This document shows, piece after piece, positions 56,742 to 64,000 of a stretch of 64,000 nt of DNA. Each line of letters opens with the position of its first letter. Position 1 is the stretch's first letter. The stretch is taken from the NCBI GenBank assembly GCA_040719455.1, contig JBFDTN010000001.1:2017501-2081500 (forward strand), given 5' to 3'. The DNA is from Streptococcus pneumoniae. GTDB lineage: Bacteria; Bacillota; Bacilli; Lactobacillales; Streptococcaceae. Under the pieces are notes generated by a model, which saw nothing but the letters and a program-made list of their open reading frames with translations, did no database searches and was not told the origin of the DNA. A program made the translations under genes and the position numbers.

Positions 56742-59700
56742 GTGAAAGATATGTGGGAAAAACAAAGAAAGTTTTCCATTCGAAAACTAGCAATCGGAAC
56801 TGTATCGACGGTGATTGGTGTTAGTCTTATGGGAGGGGCTTTTGCTATGACTAGCTATGCAGATGAAGCGGGAACGCTAGAGATTGAGCAACAGCAGAAA
56901 GCTGATTTTTCTTCTACTACTAGTACAGAAACAAACTCTGATCATATTGTAGAAGAAAGAAATGTGTCTCTTCAAACCTCAGTAAGTACACCTGTTTATA
57001 CGGCTACTCAAACGGTTCCAGTTGTAAGTGCAACTGAAAAAGTTGCTAATCCAAATACTGCTCAAGTTGTGACAAATGAACAAACTTCTCAAACAGTTGA
57101 ACGTCATGATGGTGAAAATGAACAGAGGGCAGTCGCAGAATCTATTAAAAATGAAGATGCGACTACTCTTTCTCGTACAGAAAAGCCTACCTATCCAGTA
57201 GATGCAGCAGAGAATTCCCAAAAGGTGAAACTAGATCTTGATAAGGGAGATATCACCAATCAAGGAGCTACTGCATTTAAAGTCCGTCATAGCTTAGATG
57301 AGACTAGAGAATCTCGTGCTGTTGCAACTCGTGATGGGAAAACAAGAACTCTGGCAGCTGATGAAGTGAGCAGGGCTTCTCAAACAGACAGAGTTCGTAA
57401 ACAAAATGGCACACGAATTGATTCACAAAGTAACCCAATTTCTGCTAGTGTAGAGAAAGTAACGAGAGTGGTCATTCCTCATGGACGTCGTGTAGAGCAG
57501 GATCCGAATCTGTGGGTAGGTACATCTCGGACTGTTCAAGGTAGAAATGGCGAGAAGTTAGTGACGACTGTCTATGAGACCATTAGAGGAAGAAGAACTT
57601 TCAAAATTCTTTCACGAAAAGAAACGATTACAAAGCCAGCAGTAGATACGATTATTTATAGAGGAACGAAGCCCATCTATGGGAATGTGATGGAAGTTAC
57701 GAAAGTATCTCTCGCCCATGGTAGCCGTACAGAGCAGGATCCAAATCTGTGGGAAGGAACGAGTCGAGTTGTCCAAGGTTCAGATGGCGAAAGGTCGATT
57801 GTGACCGTTTATAGGACGATTAGAGGTGTAAAAACTTCTAGGATTCTTTCACGAAAAGAAACGATTACAAAGCCAGCAGTAGATACGATTATTTATAGAG
57901 GAACGAAGCCCATCTATGGGAATGTGACCGAAGTTAGTAAAGTATCTCTCGCTCATGGTAGTCGTACAGAGCGGGATCCAAATCTGTGGGAAGGAACTAG
58001 CCGAGTTGTCCAAGGTTCAGATGGCGAAAAGACGATTACAACTGTCTATGAGACCATTAAGGGAGTAAAAACTTCTAAGGTTATCTCAAAGCAAGAGGCG
58101 ATTGACAAACCAGCAGTAGACACGATTATCTATCGAGGTACAAAGGTTGGTGTGAAACCTACACTCACTATTTCTGGAGTAGAGACGGATGTCGCACAAA
58201 AATCTGCAACTATCCAGTATCAACTAACGGACCAGACAGCTACCTATCTTTCAGCTAAAGCTTTCTTGATGCAAGTGGGTAAGAAAGTTCAAGAAGTTGA
58301 TCTTGTCAACAATCAAGCAAGTTTCTCTCACTTAGAGTACAATGTACCTTATACAGTGCTTACAACTGTGACTTATGCACACCGCGATGGAAATAAAACA
58401 GAGGAAATACAAGCTCGTAGAGATATTGAACTAGAGTATAAAAAAATTGAGTTAAAAGACATTGAGTCCGTAGAACTGTACAGCCGTGTTAACAATGTAG
58501 AACGTCTTCATCAAACCTTGGATCGCTTGCCAAGTAGTGTCGACAATTATTTTGTGAAGGTTAAATCTTCTAAATTTAAAGAGATGCTACTGCCTGTTTC
58601 GACTATTACACAGGTCAATCAGAAAGGTGTTCCAAGTTTCAAGGTAGGGATTTCATTTGATGAATTGGTGGAAGACCCAAGTAAGAGACTGAATTATCAA
58701 GATGGTTATCATTTCTATGTTAGAAAATCGAATACAAGACAAAAGCTATCTGCTCAGGAGAATCGCTACCAAGTATCTTATAGCTCTCTCAAAAATGCGA
58801 CTGCTAATCGCGTAACAGCATATGAAAATGTGGAGAAATTACTTCCTTTCTACAATAAAGACTTGATTGTTCGCTATGGTAATCAAGTGGCTTTAAAAAG
58901 TAAGCTCTATACAACGAAATTAATCGATGTTGTGCCCATGAAAGACAAGGAAATTGCACTTAACATTCATGGTAACAAGGAGAAAATCAATCGTCTTATG
59001 CTTCATTATGCGGATGGAACGGTGGATTATATGTCCCTTGCCTATAAGGGGGATTTTGCATCTGGTAAGGTGGCAGAGTATCATCTAGGTGATACAGGGC
59101 TGCTCTACACGCCAGAAGTATTCTTATCAGACTATCAAAATGTTTTAGGAAAAGTGCTTCCGACATTTACCAGCTTGACCTATCGTTCAGATATTGTCAA
59201 GAATGCTCTTGGAATTCCAGCTAGTGTAACAGAAGAGGTCATTGCTACAAGGAAAAATGAATTAGAAGCTGCTAAGAAACGAAATCCAGCACTCGTCATT
59301 CCGTCTGATGCGGAATTGCGTACAAATCTGATTGAAGAGCGGTTGTCGCTGATGTTTTTAGAAGACAGTTTTAATGAGGTAAAAAGCAACCTCTCTGATC
59401 AACTACAAAAGGTCTTAAGCATGGACAAAGCCATCAATACGCTTGGAAACGTAGTCGCAGATAGTCTGGTTCAAAAGATTTCGAGCAACAATGTGGCTGT
59501 GTTATTAGGGTTAAGCTACCTCAACCGCTGGTACGATATTAACTACGGTGATGTGAATACCAAGGATTTGACCAGCTTTAAGCTTGATTTCTTTGGAAAT
59601 CAAAATGTTTCTACCTTAGATACGATTATCTCTCTTGGTAAGCTCGGCTATGAGCAGTTGCGAGCTGCAAATAACGTAGATGGATATGCAAACACTCTTG

Positions 59701-61457
59701 GTCGTGTGAATGGAAAAGCTGATATTTTCAATCTTGTAGAGAGCTATCGTGAGCGTTTCTTGCCAAAGAAAAATAATAATGAATGGCTCAAAGAAAATAC
59801 CAAGGCGTACATAGTGGAGGCAACTTCGCAGTTACCAGAAGTGAGAGTGCGCCAAGAAGTAGCTTATGGCAATAAAGAGAATACGGATTCACTTGGTATC
59901 TATGACCAATTGGTGCGACCAAGTTGGAACTATAAGAATATGCTCTTGCCACTTCTGACGATGAAGAAAGAATCCGTCTATATTATCTCTACGATCAATA
60001 GCCTTTCTTTTGGCGGTTACGAACGTTACCGTGGTAACTTGACCGATGAAGCAATCGCAGAAATTCGTGCCATGGTGGATCAGGCAGCAATCTGGCAACG
60101 AGATCATTATGATTTCTATTACAAGATTTTGAATGAAGAATCTCGCGGACGTCTTTTTAATAACTATCCAGTCTATGATGGATTTAACTACTTTAAGCCA
60201 GATGGTTCAAAAGAGTGGGCGTCTCTTGTAGGAAACTATGATTCGATGAAGGATTTCTTTGGGCCTGTCGGGAAATACTATGGAAACAACGGTAGTGGTG
60301 CCTATGCATCCGGTAGCTATGTGCATTTTGTATATAGCCGCTTGCTGGATGAATCAGGAAGCTCTGTCTTCACACATGAAATGGTTCATAATAATGACCG
60401 TAAAGTCTATTTTAATAACTATGGTCGTAGGGATGGGCAAGGTGCAGAGCTTTATGCCTACGGACTCTTACAAGCTCCAATGTCAAAGGATGCAGGTCAT
60501 TTAGCGCTTAACACTCTCTTTGCGTATGACAAGGATGCTGAAAATCGTTTCCATGCGGCAAATCCAGTAGAGCGTTTCAAAAATGTGGATGACTTAAATC
60601 AATACGTCAAGGGAATGATGGATTTGGTGTATGTGCTAGATTATGTTGAAGGCAATGCCTTGGTGAAACAATCTGATACCGTTAAGAAACAATGGCTTCG
60701 TAAGATTGAAAATTACTATATAAAAGATAGTAAGTACCAAAAAGATACCCACGCAGGAAATAGTATTCGAGGATTGACGGATGAAGAGGTTGTACAATTA
60801 ACCAGTTTTGAATCCTTGATTGACAACAGCATAATGACGCGTCGTCTAGGCTTTCAAGATGGAGAAGTCAAACGAAATGGCTATTATTTGATTTCCTTGA
60901 CCTCTCCGATTTACTCTGCTTTAGACAATCCAAATGGTGCGCCAGGAGATTTGATGTTCCGTCGTATGGCTTATGAACTCTTTGCGGCTAAGGGATATTA
61001 TGGAGGATTTGTGCCGTATGTTTCAAACCAATATGCAGATGCAGCATTTGCAGCGGGTTCGAAAACTTGGTCAAGTCATTTAAAGAAAGATCAAGGACTG
61101 GTGACAGATACCATCGTTCTTGAAAAGGTCTTTGGTGGCAAGTACAAAAATTGGACAGACTTTAAAAAAGCGATGTATCAAGAACGGATTGATAAATTGG
61201 TAGATTTAAAACCAGTTACGATTCGCTATGAACTAGGACGATTGAATTCGAATAAGACAGTGACGATTACTTCATTTGAGCAACTCCAATCTATGATTGA
61301 AGATGCGATGGCATTTGATGTTAGAAATGATGCAAGTTTAAAACGCGCTACCTTAAATTCCAATCCTGTTGCTAGCTGGGTGAATATCCTGAAGCAAAAA
61401 GTGTACAACGCTTATCTTCGTAGCACAGATGATTTTAAGGAATCAATTTTTAACTAA
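56742..61457 (+). CDS. M26-family zinc metalloprotease (IgA1 protease/Zmp-like), no LPXTG motif
   Basis: 1571 residues from GTG 56742 (AAAAGGAATAAT before it; ATG 56751 is the alternative). A YSIRK-type signal (KFSIRKLAIGTVSTVIGVSLMGG) is followed by a Ser/Thr/Val-rich stretch to about residue 235. Three 79-residue repeats (about 240-470, G5-like) come next. The large M26 body ends in the zinc site HEMVH (His1212, Glu1213, His1216) with third ligand Glu1236 in GQGAEL. No LPXTG sorting signal at either end, unlike IgA1 protease, ZmpB and ZmpC, and shorter than those (about 1900). Substrate unknown; IgA1 cleavage is only one option. The frame is intact; an ISL3 element follows 75 bases later. 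Confidence 0.88.
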   Translation: MKDMWEKQRKFSIRKLAIGTVSTVIGVSLMGGAFAMTSYADEAGTLEIEQQQKADFSSTTSTETNSDHIVEERNVSLQTSVSTPVYTATQTVPVVSATEKVANPNTAQVVTNEQTSQTVERHDGENEQRAVAESIKNEDATTLSRTEKPTYPVDAAENSQKVKLDLDKGDITNQGATAFKVRHSLDETRESRAVATRDGKTRTLAADEVSRASQTDRVRKQNGTRIDSQSNPISASVEKVTRVVIPHGRRVEQDPNLWVGTSRTVQGRNGEKLVTTVYETIRGRRTFKILSRKETITKPAVDTIIYRGTKPIYGNVMEVTKVSLAHGSRTEQDPNLWEGTSRVVQGSDGERSIVTVYRTIRGVKTSRILSRKETITKPAVDTIIYRGTKPIYGNVTEVSKVSLAHGSRTERDPNLWEGTSRVVQGSDGEKTITTVYETIKGVKTSKVISKQEAIDKPAVDTIIYRGTKVGVKPTLTISGVETDVAQKSATIQYQLTDQTATYLSAKAFLMQVGKKVQEVDLVNNQASFSHLEYNVPYTVLTTVTYAHRDGNKTEEIQARRDIELEYKKIELKDIESVELYSRVNNVERLHQTLDRLPSSVDNYFVKVKSSKFKEMLLPVSTITQVNQKGVPSFKVGISFDELVEDPSKRLNYQDGYHFYVRKSNTRQKLSAQENRYQVSYSSLKNATANRVTAYENVEKLLPFYNKDLIVRYGNQVALKSKLYTTKLIDVVPMKDKEIALNIHGNKEKINRLMLHYADGTVDYMSLAYKGDFASGKVAEYHLGDTGLLYTPEVFLSDYQNVLGKVLPTFTSLTYRSDIVKNALGIPASVTEEVIATRKNELEAAKKRNPALVIPSDAELRTNLIEERLSLMFLEDSFNEVKSNLSDQLQKVLSMDKAINTLGNVVADSLVQKISSNNVAVLLGLSYLNRWYDINYGDVNTKDLTSFKLDFFGNQNVSTLDTIISLGKLGYEQLRAANNVDGYANTLGRVNGKADIFNLVESYRERFLPKKNNNEWLKENTKAYIVEATSQLPEVRVRQEVAYGNKENTDSLGIYDQLVRPSWNYKNMLLPLLTMKKESVYIISTINSLSFGGYERYRGNLTDEAIAEIRAMVDQAAIWQRDHYDFYYKILNEESRGRLFNNYPVYDGFNYFKPDGSKEWASLVGNYDSMKDFFGPVGKYYGNNGSGAYASGSYVHFVYSRLLDESGSSVFTHEMVHNNDRKVYFNNYGRRDGQGAELYAYGLLQAPMSKDAGHLALNTLFAYDKDAENRFHAANPVERFKNVDDLNQYVKGMMDLVYVLDYVEGNALVKQSDTVKKQWLRKIENYYIKDSKYQKDTHAGNSIRGLTDEEVVQLTSFESLIDNSIMTRRLGFQDGEVKRNGYYLISLTSPIYSALDNPNGAPGDLMFRRMAYELFAAKGYYGGFVPYVSNQYADAAFAAGSKTWSSHLKKDQGLVTDTIVLEKVFGGKYKNWTDFKKAMYQERIDKLVDLKPVTIRYELGRLNSNKTVTITSFEQLQSMIEDAMAFDVRNDASLKRATLNSNPVASWVNILKQKVYNAYLRSTDDFKESIFN
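57459..58145 (+). repeat. Three 237-bp tandem repeats in the M26 protease gene
   Basis: Units begin at 57459, 57696 and 57933 (period exactly 237 bases, 79 residues). Each reads V(T/S)(R/K)V...(A/P)HG(S/R)R(T/V)E(Q/R)DPNLW, then TVQG/VVQG, then KPAVDTIIYRGTK. The last 80 or so bases of units 1 and 2 are essentially identical at DNA level. The pattern resembles G5 adhesive modules. Confidence 0.88.
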
Positions 61458-61532
61458 GCTAAATTAGTATTTATACATTCTATATGGAATTTTTAAGAAA
61501 AGGCAGATTGAGAAAATCTGGCACTTTGTCAA

Positions 61533-62918
61533 CTGTAGTGGGTGAAGTATTACCCCATACGAGAGAGAATCAGGTTGGTTCTCTCTTTTTGTATGTTTAA
61601 AGCGATGAGAATTTTTGTTTTAAAGTTCTTAAAGTTTCGGAAACCGAAAGCTTGTCGTTTGATGTCCTTGATTAGTTTGTTAGTTGCTTCGAGTTTAGCG
61701 TTTGAATAAGGTAATTCAATTGCATTGGTAATGTATTGTCTGTATTTGAGAAAGGTTGTCAAGACTGTTTTGAAAGTAGGATTCACAGTAGGTAAATAGT
61801 CTTCTATCAGTCCGAAGAATGCCTCGCTGTTCTTCTCCTGAAAATGGAAAAGCAAGAGCTGATAAAGATCATAATAGTACTTTAGTTCCTCTGACAAGTC
61901 TAAGGTCTTTTGAACTACTTCTCTAGGGGTTAAGGTTTGCCTAAAGGTTCGAGAATAAAAGAGTTTGTTAGAGAGTTTCCGGCTGTCCTTTTGGAGGATT
62001 CTCCAATGATGTTTCATAGCACGATAAGGAAGTGATCCCTTGTCACAGTTCTTCATAATGGCAATCCGAGTAGCCATCATCGCTCTGCTCAGGTGCTGCA
62101 TAATATGGAAACGATCCAGGACAATCTTTGCTTTCGGGAATAAGAAGTTAATGATGGGGATGTAGTTTCCAGCCATATCCATAGTTACGACTTTGACGTT
62201 TTCCCTCATCTCTCTCGTGTATTTGAGGAAGTAGTTTTTAATGGTTGTTTGTCGATTATTCTCAAGAATAGTGATAATCTTTTTGGATTGAAAATCCTGA
62301 GCGATAAATGCCAGCTTTCCCTTATTTCGAGAGAATTCATCCCACGAGAGGATTTTAGGTAATTGTGAGAACTGTTCCTTGAAGGAGAATTGATTCAGTT
62401 TTCTCTGTACCACAGAGACAGAGATATGAAGTCTTCTAGCAATATCAGAGTTCGTTAGTTTTTCCGTATGTAGTTGAGTGATTTTATCCCGGACAGGTTG
62501 AGAAATTTGATGATGTTTCTTGACGAGAGGCGTTTGAGAAACGGATACACGGAGACAACACTTGCATTTAAAGCGGCGTTTTCTCAGTTTTAGAAGAGTA
62601 GGAAATCCTTGAATATCAAGCATAGGAATAGAGGATTCTCGTTGGAAGTCATATTTTATCATCTTTCCTTGGCAGTGAGGACAAGGAGGAGAAGGATAAT
62701 CTAAGGTTGCTTGAATGAGGATATGGGATTTAGACTTGTAAGCAGAAGTGATGGTGATATTTTTATCTTTAATTCCGATAAGATTTGTGGTATTATGAAG
62801 TTGTTCCATATGATTCTTTCTAATGTGAGTTTCGTCGCTTTTCATTATAGATTATATGGGACTTTTTTTCTACACTGAAAAGCCCTATAATCTCTTCAGT
62901 GGAAGTTACCCACTACAG
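61533..62918 (-). mobile_element. ISL3-family insertion sequence (IS1167/IS1193-like)
   Basis: CTGTAGTGGGT occurs at 61533 and, inverted, ends at 62918, bracketing one transposase gene, about 1386 bp. Exact ends are uncertain since the inverted match is perfect over only 11 bases, and I could not see a clear 8-bp target duplication. The right end lies in a larger palindrome (CTATAAT...ATTATAG, 62885-62926). Confidence 0.75.
61550..62809 (-). CDS. ISL3-family transposase
   Basis: 419 residues from ATG 62809 (MEQLHNTTNLIGIKDKNI, the usual opening for this group); an in-frame ATG 12 codons upstream is possible. N-terminal zinc finger CPHCQGKMIKYDF with KCKCC, HTH (TNSDIARRLHISVSVVQRKLNQF), then DDE core: Asp in LSWDEFS, Asp in VVTMDMAGNYIP and KIVLDRFHIMQHLSRAMM, and Glu in AIELPYSNAKLEATNKLIKDIKRQAFGFRN. 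No frameshift or early stop is seen, so the gene appears intact. It is convergent with the M26 protease gene. Confidence 0.92.
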   Translation of the reverse strand: MEQLHNTTNLIGIKDKNITITSAYKSKSHILIQATLDYPSPPCPHCQGKMIKYDFQRESSIPMLDIQGFPTLLKLRKRRFKCKCCLRVSVSQTPLVKKHHQISQPVRDKITQLHTEKLTNSDIARRLHISVSVVQRKLNQFSFKEQFSQLPKILSWDEFSRNKGKLAFIAQDFQSKKIITILENNRQTTIKNYFLKYTREMRENVKVVTMDMAGNYIPIINFLFPKAKIVLDRFHIMQHLSRAMMATRIAIMKNCDKGSLPYRAMKHHWRILQKDSRKLSNKLFYSRTFRQTLTPREVVQKTLDLSEELKYYYDLYQLLLFHFQEKNSEAFFGLIEDYLPTVNPTFKTVLTTFLKYRQYITNAIELPYSNAKLEATNKLIKDIKRQAFGFRNFKNFKTKILIALNIQKERTNLILSRMG

Positions 62919-62927
62919 AAATTATAG

Positions 62928-62957
62928 AGCCTTAATTGTTTGACTAAGGGCTTTTTT
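62928..62957 (+). terminator. Terminator-like hairpin beyond the ISL3 element
   Basis: AGCCTTA, loop ATTGTTTGAC, TAAGGGCT then TTTTT. Confidence 0.6.
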
Positions 62958-63002
62958 GTGTTGAGGAGATAAAAAAGGGGCTCAAAGCCCTGATGAATTG
63001 AT

Positions 63003-63030
63003 ACTCTAGGAGAATCTTAGAGTGTTTTTT
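63003..63030 (+). terminator. Terminator-like hairpin before the IS30 element
   Basis: ACTCTAGGA, loop GAA, TCTTAGAGT then GTTTTTT. Confidence 0.65.
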
Positions 63031-63066
63031 ATTTCTTGAATTTACAATATAAGTGCACGATAAAAA

Positions 63067-63130
63067 CTCATAAGATTTTTTCTAGTAAAATAAAACTGAA
63101 CAAACATCTTACGAAAGGAAATCTTATGAG
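63067..63130 (+). promoter_or_regulatory. Long-range hairpin over the IS30 transposase start codon
   Basis: CTCATAAGATTT (63067-63078) is a perfect 12-base complement of AAATCTTATGAG (63119-63130), which contains the ATG (63126) of the transposase and abuts its AAAGGA site. Transcripts entering from outside would hide the start; transcripts starting between the arms would not. Confidence 0.65.
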
Positions 63131-64000
63131 CTACCATCATTTTACCATAGATGAACGAGAAAGTATTCTGATTTATCGTACTAAAGGGATGACCTTTTCT
63201 CAAATAGCACGACTATTACATCGGCACCCCTCAAGTATTAGTCGTGAATTAAAACGTCATTCAAAACAAGGCAACTATTCGCCTAGTAGGGCACAAACAG
63301 CTTATCATCTCGCTAAATCGCATTGTGGGCGAAAAAGGAAATTAGAAATAGACACTGAACTCAGTCAGACCGTCAAGCATCTTTTTCTTGAGTGTCAATG
63401 GTCGCCAGAAGAAATTGAGGGACGATTACGTTTAGAACGAGAAAGACCCGTCATTAGTTATCAAACCATTTATAGAGCTATCTATCGCGGTCACTTTGAC
63501 GACACGCCTCTTTCACATGGTGCTCGTGGGGTTGTTCGCAAACTTCGTCACCATGGTAAAACACGCCATACACAATCCCATGTGGAAAAGCGAGGAAAAA
63601 TTCCTATTTCTCATACCATTCATGAGAGGCCAATAGCAGCTAATGAACGCTCGAGAATAGGTGATTGGGAAGCCGATACTGTTGCTGGAAAGACTGGAAA
63701 AGCTTGCCTAGTAACACTCACTGATAGGCATTCCCGCTTCCTCAAAATTCAGAAAGTAGCTGTCAAGAAAAGTAAATTGGTTATAGAAGCCATGGTAAAT
63801 ATGTTAGAGTCCCTACCAAAAGAAACAGTGACTCCTGATAGAGGTAAGGAATTCTCAGGACATCCTGAACTCACCGAGAAACTAAATGTCGAAGTCTATT
63901 TTCCTGATCCTCATGCTCCTTGGCAACGAGGAACAAACGAGAATACAAATGGCTTATTGCGAGAGTATTTTCCAAAAGGAAGTGACTTAACAGAGGTAGA
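63126..64000 (+). CDS. IS30-family transposase, partial (runs off the window)
   Basis: The first 291 codons are open. HTH at the start: MSYHHFTIDERESILIYRTKGMTFSQIARLLHRHPSSISRELKRH. Then LECQWSPEEIEGRLRLERERPVISYQTIYRAIYRG. The DDE core has Asp in GDWEADTVAGK, Asp in TVTPDRGKEFSGHPEL and Glu in QRGTNENTNGLLREYFPKGSD, the full IS30 triad. RBS is ACGAAAGGAAATCTT. The 3' end of the gene and the right end of the element lie beyond base 64000. Related to streptococcal IS1239-like elements by motif. Confidence 0.93.
   Translation, partial: MSYHHFTIDERESILIYRTKGMTFSQIARLLHRHPSSISRELKRHSKQGNYSPSRAQTAYHLAKSHCGRKRKLEIDTELSQTVKHLFLECQWSPEEIEGRLRLERERPVISYQTIYRAIYRGHFDDTPLSHGARGVVRKLRHHGKTRHTQSHVEKRGKIPISHTIHERPIAANERSRIGDWEADTVAGKTGKACLVTLTDRHSRFLKIQKVAVKKSKLVIEAMVNMLESLPKETVTPDRGKEFSGHPELTEKLNVEVYFPDPHAPWQRGTNENTNGLLREYFPKGSDLTEV

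Noticed and set aside
61520-62930. A target-site duplication around the ISL3 element
   Set aside because: Compared 8-base flanks outside the CTGTAGTGGGT repeats and found no match; exact ends remain uncertain.

Overview
The window looks like chromosomal DNA of a low-GC Streptococcus, most like the mitis/sanguinis side of the genus. Supporting signs are AAGGAGG-type ribosome sites, the streptococcal block uvrA/corA/DUF1129, a TTG-started rpoE followed by a CTP-type pyrG attenuator, a YSIRK signal on an M26 (IgA1-protease-like) metalloprotease, and RUP-like intergenic repeats. The species cannot be fixed from the sequence alone.

Layout: 1-6.2 kb carries the end-truncated serine/threonine symporter sstT, a MscS channel with a membrane-anchored partner, gdhA, pyrD and the fused msrAB. 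6.5-10.1 kb is a large cell-wall subtilase with a pentapeptide-repeat stalk. 10.3-14.7 kb is the methionine ABC transporter metQNI plus an MTA/SAH deaminase. 15.1-21.1 kb is a beta-glucoside locus: cre, antiterminator target, bglP, a CapA-like protein, an AraC regulator and bglA. 22-25.6 kb holds metE and metF, separated by hairpin-rich repeats. 25.7-27.8 kb is a HAD phosphatase, a histidine phosphatase and a broken tandem copy of the latter. 27.8-30.5 kb is a reverse-strand SPFH/zinc-ribbon/lipoprotein operon under a promoter whose spacer is a (TA)9 tract. 31.7-32.9 kb is rpsF-ssb-rpsR. 33.4-38 kb is DUF1129, corA and uvrA.

38.0-42.0 kb is an accessory patch: an intact IS1182-type element that duplicated a whole 22-bp terminator hairpin on insertion, then a small ribbon-helix-helix gene with a likely operator, a membrane protein and two lipoproteins. 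42.2-56.4 kb is conserved: pepP, efp, an Asp23-family gene and nusB; an ROK kinase; glutaredoxin, ACT and UPF0210 genes; a Nudix hydrolase; truA with a vitamin-kinase/ECF/UPF0340 operon; tig, rpoE, pyrG, tRNA-Leu(AAG) and fba. 56.7-61.5 kb is the M26 protease with three 79-residue repeats. The window ends in an ISL3-type element and the start of an IS30-type element.

Themes: methionine and one-carbon metabolism (metQNI, metE, metF, mtaD, msrAB) and beta-glucoside use (bglP, bglA) are each grouped. Surface and envelope genes are numerous (subtilase, M26 protease, CapA, four lipoproteins counting MetQ, SPFH module). Mobile DNA has visibly reshaped the region: three IS elements and at least five RUP-like repeats, one of which has killed a gene. 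I see no CRISPR array, prophage or restriction system. The most unusual signals are the (TA)n-spaced promoter, the terminator duplicated by the IS1182 element, the RUP-disrupted phosphatase, and the uncharacterised lipoprotein/membrane loci.
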